Assembly: GCA_022925895.1 (NCBI GenBank)
Contig: JAKSYS010000041.1
Location: 62,001 to 126,000, forward strand
Direction: 5' to 3'
Source: Fragilaria crotonensis
Lineage: Eukaryota > Bacillariophyta > Fragilariophyceae > Fragilariales > Fragilariaceae
DNA length: 64,000 bases
In this document: positions 11,540 to 22,049 of the stretch, piece by piece
How the letters are laid out: each line of letters starts with the position of its first letter
Position numbering within the stretch: the stretch's first letter is position 1
Translations under genes and position numbers: made by a program
The notes under the pieces: model-generated
What the model was told of the DNA's origin: nothing
Databases searched by the model: none
Seen by the model: the letters and a program-made list of their open reading frames with translations, nothing else

Positions 11540-11577
11540 ACATGTGGCAGATGGTAGGGGCGATTTGGAGGTTTGTA
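11540..11577 (+). repeat. third fragment of the glycosyltransferase gene
   Basis: These 38 bases match 13051-13088 of the intact gene (the NMWQKVRSIWRFV codons) with about five differences. They lie just behind the 3' end of the pseudogene, in otherwise unrelated sequence. This suggests an additional partial duplication or recombination scar. Confidence 0.55.
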
Positions 11578-12230
11578 CGACAGGGTTACATATGAGCCAT
11601 GGTGTCGCTCAAAAGCCCGCAGTCGTGTACGGCGCATGTTGTGAGTAGATCACGATCTTTTCTACAAATGAGTGTTGAAAGTCTTGGGAAACGAAACGCT
11701 AACGGTGTTTGCAAATTGTGGTTGTTCTCCCCATAAGTTTTCACTGTGTTTGCAGCTGTCATAAGGTTCATCCATATCGTTTGTATTGATTATCTACTGG
11801 AATCCACCAGTGATCGGAGTCATGCACAACCACACAAACGGTGTGTCGACCTTTCAGCGAAGTGTAATGGGCTCCGAAGTGGTAGATATTATATTTACAG
11901 CTATTAGTGTTGATGTGTTGATCCGCCTGATGCATAATTCGCTGAGTCCAATTGTACTGTACAGGACTCGTGTGAACTTCTTAAGTGCTCGACAGTGTTT
12001 CGATTCGTACAGTGCTCTTGCTCCCGTAGTCTAGTCCTCCTCCAAAACTAGCAACCGGCCGCCACACAGTTGTTCCAATACACTGTTTGCATGTACAGTA
12101 CTCTAATTGTCAAACAAGACTAAAAAAAGCGTCTGATTCTTGATCTGATCATTGCGCCGATTGGAAATGACCAAGACTGCCACTCAGCGTTCCAGCTCAT
12201 ATCCTTTGTCCTTCTTGTCGTCAGGTGACC

Positions 12231-13646
12231 ATGGGGAGAAATGATAACGCTTTTCTCGAGTCTACCTCCAGAACAAGCAGGGGAAACCGGAGATGGGATG
12301 ATGGCACACCTGGGCGTTCGAGCCAAAGCAGAAGCCGAAGCATTGGTTTAGCAGTTGCTGCACTGTTTGTGGCGACGTGGTTTCTCCTATTGTTTTTCAC
12401 CCACATGACAATTGATTCTTCCTCATTGGTCTCTTCCAATATCAACGAAAATGCTCGGAACACAAAAACCGATGCCCGGCATGCTGATGTGCAAGTTCCC
12501 GCAAAAACGAAAGTCTCAGTGCTATCGGTCAACACGTCATCATGGTACGGATGGCAACCTGAGATCCACCCCGAACCGGACTGTACATGGCGAAAATGCT
12601 TCAAAGATAATCACGGCTGTCGGACAACTTGCCGAGACGAGCCAGAGGCCATGGCAAATGCACCGGCGGACATTCCTCACTTCTGGGTTCCCGATGTCAC
12701 CATGCTGCGGCGCATGTTCCTAGCTAAAAAAGATGCCGATGGAAACCCATGGCCTCCTCCGCTGTCGAAAGAATTGTGTGAACCGATTGGAGTATTTGGA
12801 GGTCGCATCGATGAAAACAAGCAGCTCTTGGACGCGGTACCTATTGTTGCCGAGCCTCTTGAAACTACAGGTGGTGGTCCAAAGTTATTGTGCTTGATTT
12901 ACACCATGGCCTCAGCACACGCTGCTCAGGTCCGCGCCATTCGAGAAACGTGGGCGGGAGGGTGCGATGGCTTCTTGGCATTTTCGACCGAGAGTGATCC
13001 TAGGATTCCAGCCATTTCAATCCCTCACGACGGAATAGAATCCTACGATAACATGTGGCAGAAGGTGCGGTCGATATGGAGGTTTGTGGGAGAACATTAT
13101 GCGAATGACTTTGATTTCTTCATTTTGGGAGGCGATGATCTGTTTGTGATGCCGCAAAATCTGCGGTCTTACTTGGCGACTGTTGGATCGCCTGATGAAC
13201 TAATATTTGCCGGTCGACGGTTCAAGGGATATGGTTCAGACAACTACTTTAATTCAGGAGGTGCGGGATACACGTTATCTCGGGGGACTCTGAAGCTGTT
13301 CGTAAAAGATGGTTTGAATGATCCTCGATGTGCTCCGAAGACCACTACGTCTATGGAAGATGTCATGATTGCACAGTGTTTGCGGCGGGTCTTTGGCATT
13401 GGTTTGACCGACACACGCGATGCTCAAGGTCGGGAACGATTTCATCCATTTTCTCCCGGTACGCATTTTCACTGGACTCCTCCAAAACCTGGACAAGCCA
13501 GTGATTGGTATGAAGAGTACAACAAAGAATGGGGTCTCAAACTAGGCGCCGAATGTTGCGCCCCCGACAGTGTTTCGTTTCATTACCTAAAACGGCCTGC
13601 CATGGTTCGACATATGTTCACTCTCTTATATGATTCTAACTGCTAA
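12231..13646 (+). CDS. core-1 beta-1,3-galactosyltransferase-like (GT31) type II membrane enzyme
   Basis: 471 residues from the ATG at 12231 (a GTG two codons earlier is ignored). A basic N-terminus is followed by one membrane anchor (about 41-62), then a Ser/Asn-rich stem and a luminal domain. Family hallmarks resemble animal C1GALT1: LLCLIYTMASAHAAQVRAIRETWA near 223-246, FDFFILGGDDLFVM with the DxD-type metal site near 302-308, FAGRRFKGYG, SGGAGYTLSRGTLK, TSMEDVMIAQCLR, FHPFSPGTHFHW and GAECCAPDSVSFHYL. C1GALT1 adds galactose to O-GalNAc in the Golgi; here donor and acceptor are unknown. The extra pre-domain with DCTWRKC and CRTTC is lineage-specific. It is one exon and intact. Confidence 0.8.
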   Translation: MGRNDNAFLESTSRTSRGNRRWDDGTPGRSSQSRSRSIGLAVAALFVATWFLLLFFTHMTIDSSSLVSSNINENARNTKTDARHADVQVPAKTKVSVLSVNTSSWYGWQPEIHPEPDCTWRKCFKDNHGCRTTCRDEPEAMANAPADIPHFWVPDVTMLRRMFLAKKDADGNPWPPPLSKELCEPIGVFGGRIDENKQLLDAVPIVAEPLETTGGGPKLLCLIYTMASAHAAQVRAIRETWAGGCDGFLAFSTESDPRIPAISIPHDGIESYDNMWQKVRSIWRFVGEHYANDFDFFILGGDDLFVMPQNLRSYLATVGSPDELIFAGRRFKGYGSDNYFNSGGAGYTLSRGTLKLFVKDGLNDPRCAPKTTTSMEDVMIAQCLRRVFGIGLTDTRDAQGRERFHPFSPGTHFHWTPPKPGQASDWYEEYNKEWGLKLGAECCAPDSVSFHYLKRPAMVRHMFTLLYDSNC

Positions 13647-13659
13647 TTTGACAAGCCCC

Positions 13660-15120
13660 AGGCATCACACTGTAGGTGTGTTTCGCCGTGGCGCTTGTCC
13701 AAATCAAAATGCTTGTGTTTTCATTTCTGATATAGGGGGGACTGCATGAAAAGCAGTCGTCGCCTTATGGTTTTGGATCTGATTCACACTTACATCGCCG
13801 CCACTGTCATCCTTCCCAGGACGAGGCTTCGTCGTCTCGGAGTCCTGAAGGTCCCAGCAAATGCGAAATGTCCTGCTCTCTTCGATCCGGATCGAAATCG
13901 TCATTTGCGGGATCTTCCAGTTGTCTATCGGCACTCACGGATTTGCGGTTGTGGTGAAGAATTCATTAGAAAACGGCATTTGTGTTTCGGTCATTTCACG
14001 AAAACGACACTTCTCCCGAAGCAAACACGCATATGTCGAGACTACGTTTCTACCCCTAGTTTCCCAAATCCTCGTATACCTATACTACTCCGTAGAGACG
14101 ACTCAAGCAAATTCTATGGAAGTAAACCAGTTCTATCTCCTACATGCATAAAAACATAAACATGCCGTATCAGGTATCAGTAAAACGTCGAACATGTTTC
14201 TACAATACTTGGAATTTGCTTCGATGAGACGCATCCACATGCTGTGTGGTCGTAGATTGTCTGCGCTGGTCATGCAAACTGTTCCGTTGGTTCCTAATGG
14301 ATATCGTCACGGAACATGATTCACGCCGAGACAACGAAGCTGTATAGACGTTTTCATTCTGCAGCTCACGTCGAGAGAACACAGCGGTCATTCAGAAGCA
14401 ACATGCGTCCGGGGCACGGAGCAGAGGTAGATAGGGAACTACATACTGAACATCGATCAGAATTCACTCATCCCAGTCATCGTCTGCAACAAAATTCTGT
14501 AGCAGTAGCGAATACTAATCGAATTGCTGGTCAATAGATCATTTACAATGCGATCGGAAAGCTTTGAATGCACGGACAACTATTGTCTAGATAAATCAGT
14601 GTCGGGGTCAGACGTTTTAAAGTGAAAACCAACAAGCCAGAGGATGATGACAAGCAATCCTTCTGATTTAATACCGCGTCGGCAAAAATAGGGATAAGTC
14701 AGAGTACTACCATTGTCATGTAGTATCAATTCCAAAAACGAACGTGCAACGAGAGTCAGAGTATCGAACACAAGAACAGTCGCATTTGAGTGAACGTGAC
14801 ATACTAGAGTAGACGATCTGAACCTGATTGCTTAACAAAAATGCATTGGTTTCCCTTTTGGCTGTTCACTTAATTTGTTCTGTAGTCAGACTGAGCAGTT
14901 GGAGATTTGGATTGACCTTGTGGATACAATGCCCGGATCGAACAAAGGTTTACAGTTGTTTAGTTTCGTATTGCATGCAAAAGTTGGTGAAGGTACAAGT
15001 ACCTGGTACGAGAACGGTTACAAACAACATGTGACACGTCACCTTTTCGTCATGAGTCCCGTTTCCCGAACGCCGTTTTCACTCCGTAGTGTACTGGTAC
15101 AACTATTGTAGTACTATCAA
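13660..15120. other. intergenic, no supported gene
   Basis: Short open frames such as the one at 13746-14159 have no recognisable domain, and both strands are equally open. I see no repeat or RNA gene I can defend here. Some GTAC words occur near 14990-15100. Confidence 0.45.
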
Positions 15121-15438
15121 ACATGGATCCGATTAGAATGCAAGGAAATGACGTCAACATTTTCGTCACAGTAATGAAGCTGCGTGGGACCATCATGTAG
15201 AGCACCTGTGACACGCGTAGGCCAAAGAAAACACGGAATCTTCGTTTCTCATTTCTTTCATGGGTTTTCCAATACGCCTGCCCACCCTCTGTCACGCCAG
15301 CCAGTTAATTTTTGAAATTTGTTATGCGTGGAACAGCATACTTGATACGACACTCCATTGGTCTATGATAACCGAACAATTTGAATTGCTACTTGTGCAT
15401 ATGATACTTAGCCCTGTGCTGCCACTTGTACATGATGG

Positions 15439-15515
15439 CGGCATTAGTGGATTTTTTCTACCAGTAATGCTGCCACAAGTACAACACGGCAACATTAGTG
15501 GATTTTTTCTACCAG
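15439..15515 (+). repeat. two direct copies of a ~50-bp motif before the foldback block
   Basis: CATTAGTGGATTTTTTCTAC followed by CAGT occurs at about 15442 and again at about 15493, each preceded by a related TGCCAC(T/A)(T/A)GTACA stretch. It lies directly outside the foldback end and may be part of the MULE-A subterminal region. Confidence 0.55.
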
Positions 15516-16213
15516 TTGGATAATTACAAGTAACACTAGTACAGTACAATGGGGACTGTTTGGTGTACAAATTTTGATCTTCAAATAGCCTCAAATGGAC
15601 GAGTAACACTAGTACGGGACAAAGGGGACTATTTGGTGTACAAATTTGATCTTCAAATAGGCTCCAATAGACAAGTAACAGTATGACAGTACAAAGATGA
15701 CTATTTGGTGTACAAATTTTGATCTTCAAATAGGCACAAATGGACAAGTAACACTATGACAGTACAAAGGTGACTATTTGGTGTACAAATTTCAATCTTC
15801 AAATAGTCACGAATGGACAAGTAACACTATGACAGTACAAAGACGACTATTTGGTGTATGAATTTTGATCTTCAAATAGGCTCAAATGGACAAGTAACAG
15901 TATGACAGAACAAAGACGACTATTTGGTGTACGAATTTCAATCTTCAAATAGTCACGAATGGACAAGTAACAGTATGACAGTACGAAGAAGACTATTTGG
16001 TGTACAAATTTTGATCTTCAAATAGGCTCTCCAATGGACAAGTAACAGTATGACTATTTGGTGTACTTTGATCTTCAAATAGACTCCATACGACAAGTTA
16101 CACTAGTACGGTACAAAGAGGACTATTTGGTGTACAAATTTTGATCTTCAAATAGACTCCATAGGCCAATTGTTTGGAGACTTTATATATTTTAGTTTCA
16201 ACAATAAAAAGTG

Positions 16214-16280
16214 CAGCAATGCGTAGGTTAGTAGGCTACAACCTTGTTTTATGAAACAAGGTCCGGGGTACAATCCCCAA
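16214..16280 (+). other. tRNA-like segment in the foldback core (speculative)
   Basis: A D-arm-like GTAGGTTAGTAGGCTAC, a strong stem CCTTGTTT-TAT-GAAACAAGG in the anticodon-arm position, and a T-arm-like GGGGTACAATCCCC follow each other with tRNA-like spacing. No convincing acceptor stem is present, so this is a tRNA-derived remnant (SINE head) at best. Confidence 0.25.
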
Positions 16281-16308
16281 AAAATATTTCTTGTGATAAT
16301 CAACTTGG

Positions 16309-16534
16309 AAACCATCATGTGGACGTCAAAACAGGTCACTGTTATCTGTGACTTGTGGCACAGTAACAGCAGTTCCAACCTTGGCGTCAGAAAAAACATT
16401 GATGAGGAGTACGGTTGTGGCAGAATGCACATGTTACAACGAGGAAACCATCATGAGGACATCAAAACAGGTCACTGTTATCTGTGACATTGGGCACAGT
16501 AACAGCAGTTCCAACCTTGGCGTCAGAAAAAACA
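16309..16534 (+). repeat. direct duplication in the foldback core
   Basis: About 90 bases from GAAACCATCATG to GTCAGAAAAAACAT occur at 16309-16402 and again at 16443-16534 with few differences. They sit in the ~520-bp core between the two opposed arrays. The core has no gene. Confidence 0.7.
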
Positions 16535-17604
16535 TGATACGGTTTTACAGAATGATACTGGCAACACTGGAAAATGAGGTTTTCAAGGTGTATATCAATC
16601 AGGGAAATGTCAACAAGGGGTTGCCGTGGCACTGAGGCCAAAGGAAATGTTACTAAGTACTGTTTGACATCCCGCACATTGCATTAGTAGTCATCTTTGT
16701 ACTGTCATACTGTTACTTGTCCATTCGTGCCTATTTGAAGATCAAAATTTGTACACCAAATAGTCGTCTTCATACTGTCATACTGTTACTTGTCCATTCG
16801 AGCCTATTTGAAGATCAAAATTTGTACACCAAATAGTCGTCTTGCACTGTCATTCAGTTACTTGTCCATTTGTGCCTATTTGAAGAAGATCAAAATTTGT
16901 ACACCAAATAGTTGTCTTTGTACTGTCATACTGTTACTTGTCCATTTGTGCCTATTTGAACATCGAAATTTGTACACCAAATAGTCGTCTTTGTACTGTC
17001 ATACTGTTACTTGTCCATTTGTGCCTATTTGAAGATCAAAATTTGTACACCAAATAGTCATCTTTGTACTGTCATACTGTTACTTGTCCATTCAAGCCTA
17101 TTTGAAGATCAAAATTTGTACACCAAATAGTCGTCTTCGTACTGTCATACTGTTACTAGTCCATTCAAGCCTATTTGAAGATCAAAATTTGTACACCAAA
17201 TAGTCATCTTCGTACTGTCATACTGTTACTAGTCCATTTGTGCCTATTTGAAGATTGAAATTCGTATACCAAATAGTCGTCTTTGTACTGTCATACTGTT
17301 ACTTGTCCATTCGAGCCTATTTGAAGATCAAAATTTGTACACCAAATAGTCGTCTTCATACTGTCATACTGTTACTTGTCCATTCGTGCCTATTTGAAGA
17401 TCAAAATTTGTACACCAAATAGTCGTCTTCATACTGTCATCCTGTTACTTGTCCATTTGAGCCTATTTGACGATCAAAATTCGTACACCAAATAGTCCTC
17501 ATCGTACCGTACTAGTGTTACTTTTTGCGCAACTACCGTAAGTACGTCCAACGTGTAATGCCGGAAATACAATGTTTACCATACATCTATGATGCAACAT
17601 CACT

Positions 17605-20600
17605 TCAACCACACCAAGCAGAAACTTTTGATTTCTTCACTTTGCCTACAGGGCATGATGACACCACTTCCCCGATGGGTGGTGGTTTCTCGGACGCAAG
17701 GTTTGCCTTTTCAACAGAAATAAGCTTGTCAAGAGCTTCCTCAACCGCTAGTCCTTGCTCTCGGCAGTTTTTTGATGCCGCAACAATACTCACTAGCTCC
17801 TTTACTCTTGGCATGAACATGTCGTATGGATTGTACAACAACGAATCCGGGAACTTGTCCTGGTGGTGAACACGTGATCCAAAGTCAATTCAATCACTAT
17901 CCACTTTGGATTCGATGAGCCAGGCATCATCATCGTCATCATCATCATGGTAATTGTCACCACTGCCACCATCATGACAGTCATCACACAATTCGTGCTG
18001 CAAATGAACTTCTTGGGACATGGAGATGGGAACATTTGTTGAACTGTGCTTAAGGGCAACCATCACCTCATCCCGTGAGTAGTTTATTACCCGGTTGATT
18101 ACGGAGTCTTTTTTGAAAAGTAATGCTAGGCAGTGTTCTGTTGCATTCCGAAATGTATCATTCGAATTCTGTCCAAATTGATACACACGACAAAATGATG
18201 AAACTGTGTGGTCATAAATCTTTTCTGAGAAGGTAGGTCCTTGGCACTCATTTCCTCAAAGTGAGTCCAACTCTCTTTTTATGTCGGCCTCAGTGGATGA
18301 GCAATCGTGGACATTCTTCATTGCAAAGTACAGATATGCTTTCCACCAACGTACTGAAATGTCATGGTGAGTGATCATGGTCTTGGCCGCATAGTACATC
18401 TTTACATGTACCAAATGCTGGCAAACCATGCCATTGCATTCAAAGTATTTGCAGTCACACAGGAGACAGCCACGATCCTCAAAAGAATGCAAAGTAACGG
18501 TGTAGACTCTATGAAAACGGGGTACCAATGAATGCACCTCCCGTTCAACAGACCTGACAACAAGCCACCTGTCCTTGCTTGTTCTCCAAGACGCATAGTT
18601 CTTGCACTCCCGAATAGCAAATTTCAACATGAATTCTGCTGGGAGAGTTATATCATTGACAGTCATGGAGGTACTCCAGGTTGCTCTTCCTAGCAACGCG
18701 GTAGCTAGATCACAACGATAGAGGTCGAACTTGTTACAATCCATATCCAGCTGAATTTTGGCTGATTTGTCGATTGCATGCTGTGGAAGTACACGGGAAG
18801 GACCAGATTTGATGGCGTGATTGGTCCCTTCATGACCAGAGTTTGTAGTGGTCTCAAAGTGCCTAATGCCCTTCTGCAAGTAGAAGCAATAACTTTGCTC
18901 ATGTGGGATGATACAACCACGGATGAAGTCCAACAGTTTCTCTCCACCATCATCGCCAAAAATGGCCTTAACAACATCTGACTTCAAGTAAATAATTAAT
19001 AGGGCCTTACTTCTGTAGTCACATTGATCATGTTAGGTACAATCAATGACATACATGTGGAGACCCAAATAATTTGACTTACACTTCATATTCTTCTTTG
19101 GAATCTACCCCGCGGCGCATCCAGCTATACAGCCAGTTTTGAATTACTCTCACCTGACTTCTTGCAGCATCTCTCTTGCCCTTCTGAAAGCCTAAACCTC
19201 TACATTCTTGTCTCCAGCCTTGATGAACAAGATGCCATCCACAGCGACTACGAACTGCATTGACAAAATACGTTGCAATGGCATAGTCGACCTGCGCCAT
19301 TTCTTGGGAGTCGCCATCTGTCATGACAAGCTTAACCAACCGCAATGTTTGAGTACCTAAGAGCAGAGGAAGGGCTTCTTGAAATAACCAACGGAACAAC
19401 CAAGATCTTTCATTTGGGGCAAAGCATCTGGCCACTACCATCACATTCCTTGACAGAAAGTGGAAGCAAGGGTCTGCTTTCATTGTTTGTCTCATGCGTC
19501 CCATCGATGCAAACGACTTCTGGAAAGGCTTGAAAGAGACGTCTACCATCTGGCAACACCCAGCAACATGCAATAAGAATGTCCTGGTCGTCCCTTGCTC
19601 CGACTGAGTGCCTACTTCTCTGGGCATATTCCTTGAAATCGGCAGTCTCTGTGACCTCCAGAGGTACAGACTTATGGGCTGGGGCGCTTTCCATTGTGGT
19701 CACCATGGAAAGGCTGGTTAGATTAACCCCATCATCAACAGGATTGCCTTCGGTTCGTGCCGCCTTGCGATTTTGACCACGAATTTCTTTCGTATTCCCG
19801 TTATGATATAGACAGACAAATGATGCGCCAATTTTTTGGAGATAATTCAGCATACTGTCTGACGGTGAAATATCAGAGGGTAGTGCAGCACCCTGAGGTG
19901 ACGAATCCATTAAATCTTGTGCCATTCGGGAAAAACCTTGAACATAAGCCATCTGTCCGCGTGTAAACAGCTCACCAGTACTGCTTCGGGTGAACAATGC
20001 AGCTTGTGAGGGCAGGATATTGGCAGCAGCCATTGCAGCTGCATTTTCCAGGGTAGGAGCGTCCAGAAAACGTTTGCGATTGGTTATCTCGTTACGATCC
20101 ATGGGTGGGTGACCCCTATGCTGGTTGTCTCCGACCCCACAGACTAGATGGAAGCTGTACTGGTCCAGTCGGATGACAATTTTTGCAGAACAAGTGCACC
20201 TTGTATCGCGTTGGGTGCAATTACGTCGTCGCAATGCCTTTCCTGAGTTATTGGAACCATGAGAGTTCTTTTTGTCACCAATATAGGTTGTCACACGATA
20301 AGCATCGGCTTGGGCACCATCCAAACGATGATGATACTTACGGCCGCTACTGCACAGCAAAACACGTTGGTCCTTGCAGACTTTAGCAATACTTCCATTG
20401 TATATCAGGGCACAGCTACCATGGGATCTGGCGGCTTGGCATAAATCAGTGATAAGTCTTTGGCCTCCAGAATCCTTGCCGAATCCTCCCACAGTAGGGT
20501 ACTACTAGAGCAATGGACTGAAGCGCACAATAAACTTCATGGGGCCTTTGTATAGGGAACTAGTAGTGTACTCGAACAGGTCGTGCTTCGTTTCCAATGA

Positions 20601-20750
20601 GGCACAGAAATCTTCGGAAGGTAAGCAAAGGTGTCCATTGAATGGGAGGGACCCAATCCACATCGCAGTCTTGAAAGCAGTTAAAAAAGCATCAACAGGC
20701 TTTGTAGGGGAAACTACTAACTTGTCTGGATCCTTAAGGCAGGACAACAA
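17605..20750 (-). pseudogene. MULE-A transposase (FAR1/MuDR-like), interrupted
   Basis: Reading from 20750: an 81-codon N-terminal piece ends in two consecutive in-frame TAG codons (20507-20502), then the same frame continues for 360 codons. It includes a WRKY/GCM-like zinc finger (CTCSAKIVIRL ... HRGHPP) and the first catalytic Asp in VVCIDGTHE. A frameshift near 19430 leads to the second Asp in LVMTDGDSQEM and a following WHLVH. An intron at 19084-18982 (103 bp) joins to the third acidic residue in NSGHEGTNHAIK. A SWIM zinc finger (CLLCDCKYFECNGMVCQH) ends near 18420. Further C-terminal pieces (18186-17890 and 17841-17605) include an Asp-rich tract. The element class is secure. Whether stops and shifts are real is not. 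Confidence 0.75.
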
Positions 20751-21322
20751 ATGGAGAGAGCATCATGTGAGCATGAAAGAGGATTTTGACAAAGCAACAG
20801 GGATTGAAGCAACAAAAACAAACAAACCATGGTGTGGACCATAAAAAGGTTAAAACTGTGGTAAATTGTGGCGGAAGTTTTGGGTAATCAATCTTATAAT
20901 CACATCAACACGCGAAGATTGTCATTACTGTTCAAACAAATGTCGGGCAGATTTATGTTCATTATCCATGACGAAGTTTTGACTAAGGTTGCTTGAAAAA
21001 TGGCTCCTGTTGAAGCGCTAAAATGAAGATTCCAAAAAGTCAGATTCTGCGACAAAAATGTTGACGTCATTTCCTTGCATTCTAATCGCTTCCTACCCAC
21101 ATACCTGATATTTACAAATTACAAGTACAAGTACTCGTACACGGTACATAGTCGTCGTGGAACGCAGAAAAAAGGAACATGTTGGAAAACGTCAATATAA
21201 TAACCATACAGTCGAAATGTGGGGGTGAAGCCGAACATTTCGGAACCACGAGTGCATCAATCTAAAATTGAAACAAGAACAGCACCGAGAATTTGGCGAT
21301 CATCACACTACCGAATTCTAAA

Positions 21323-21952
21323 TGGGGAAATTACAAAATCACGTATTTTTCAGCCACTTTACAATATAGTACAATGACCCTCTATATACAACTTTACATC
21401 TTACTATATCACCGATTTGCTTTTGGCGTTTACAATATCGCGCGTACATTTGTTCATATATTACTATATCACGCAAGCGTGATATAGTAACACATTTTGT
21501 CGCCAGCCACATCTTCTCTCCACAGATAACATGGTACACCGTATTGTAGCCAATGTCATAAATGAAGAATGGCCAACCTTGCACCACAACCTCTTTCTCC
21601 GTCGTTTTGTTTCAATCACTTGTAGCTCTCAGTCCGATTACGCTAATGTGGTAGTTGTTATCACTCTTTTAGTGTGGTCATTATTTGCGTTGTGCTTCTT
21701 CTGTGTTGAACGTTCAAAATCAAATTGACCATTGGGGGCGATGAGTTTGATTCAACTGAACCTGATACAGTAGTCTACGCACCTTTTGGTATACAGTACC
21801 ATAATGTTCATCTGAAAACTAACGAAGTACATGAACCTAAATCCAGCCCCTTGTTGTCACCCTCATCGAATGCAACATGACGCATATAGGTATAGTCGTG
21901 GCGCACACTTGAACTACCTGCCTATTAGAGACTATTAGAGACTGGCTGGGGC
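21323..21952 (+). repeat. MULE-B left terminal inverted repeat
   Basis: About 630 bases match 27918-28538 in reverse complement with minor differences, up to GAGACTGGCTGGGGCAA. A perfect 30-base dyad at 21461-21490 (TTACTATATCACGC, AA, complement) recurs in the right end. A 65-codon open frame beginning MVHRIVANVINEEW is present in both ends and is probably a by-product of the repeat. Confidence 0.9.
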
Positions 21953-22049
21953 AACTTTGTTTGTCGTGGCGCCCTCCCGCATAGATGGAACATGAAGTAG
22001 TAGGCAATTTGTCCAAATCGAGCTCAACGAATTTACTTTGTCCACGAAT

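Larger units (their letters stand above)
15528..17523. repeat. 2-kb foldback block: two opposed arrays of a ~72-bp unit
   Basis: The left array (15528-16165) has about nine copies of a 72-bp unit reading AAGTAACAGTATGACAGTAC, then ACTATTTGGTGTACAAATTT, then GATCTTCAAATAGG and a CAATGGAC end. The right array (16690-17523) has about eleven copies of the same unit in reverse complement. The outer ends are exact reverse complements (AAGTAACACTAGTAC at 15528-15542 and its complement at 17509-17523). Units differ at scattered sites, and one left unit is truncated near 16045. Each unit holds its own CTATTTG...CAAATAG dyad. This is the architecture of Drosophila-type foldback transposons; inverted arrays over 600 bp could form long double-stranded RNA. 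Confidence 0.8.
15128..21093. mobile_element. MULE-A: Mutator-like element with ~43-bp inverted ends
   Basis: The left end (15128-15171: CGATTAGAATGCAAGGAAAT, GACGTCAACATTTT and on to GTCACAG) is matched in reverse complement at 21048-21093 over about 43 bases with three or four differences. The block between holds a MULE transposase gene on the minus strand (17605-20750) and the foldback array at 15528-17523. No clean 9-bp target duplication was found, so exact ends are uncertain by a few bases. The element is about 6 kb. Confidence 0.6.

Noticed and set aside
13746..14159. 137-codon plus-strand gene
   Set aside because: No domain, and the opposite strand is equally open; composition is not protein-like throughout.
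15528..17523. CRISPR-like array
   Set aside because: The repeated unit is ~72 bp with no unique spacers and the two arrays are inverted; it is a foldback, and the genome is eukaryotic.
20500..20510. Stop-codon reassignment (UAG as sense)
   Set aside because: Intact host genes stop normally and many other frame breaks are shifts or TGA; simple mutation is enough.
21531..21728. 65-codon frame MVHRIVANV... in both MULE-B ends as a small gene
   Set aside because: It lies wholly within the inverted repeats and is conserved only because the ends are; no independent evidence of translation.
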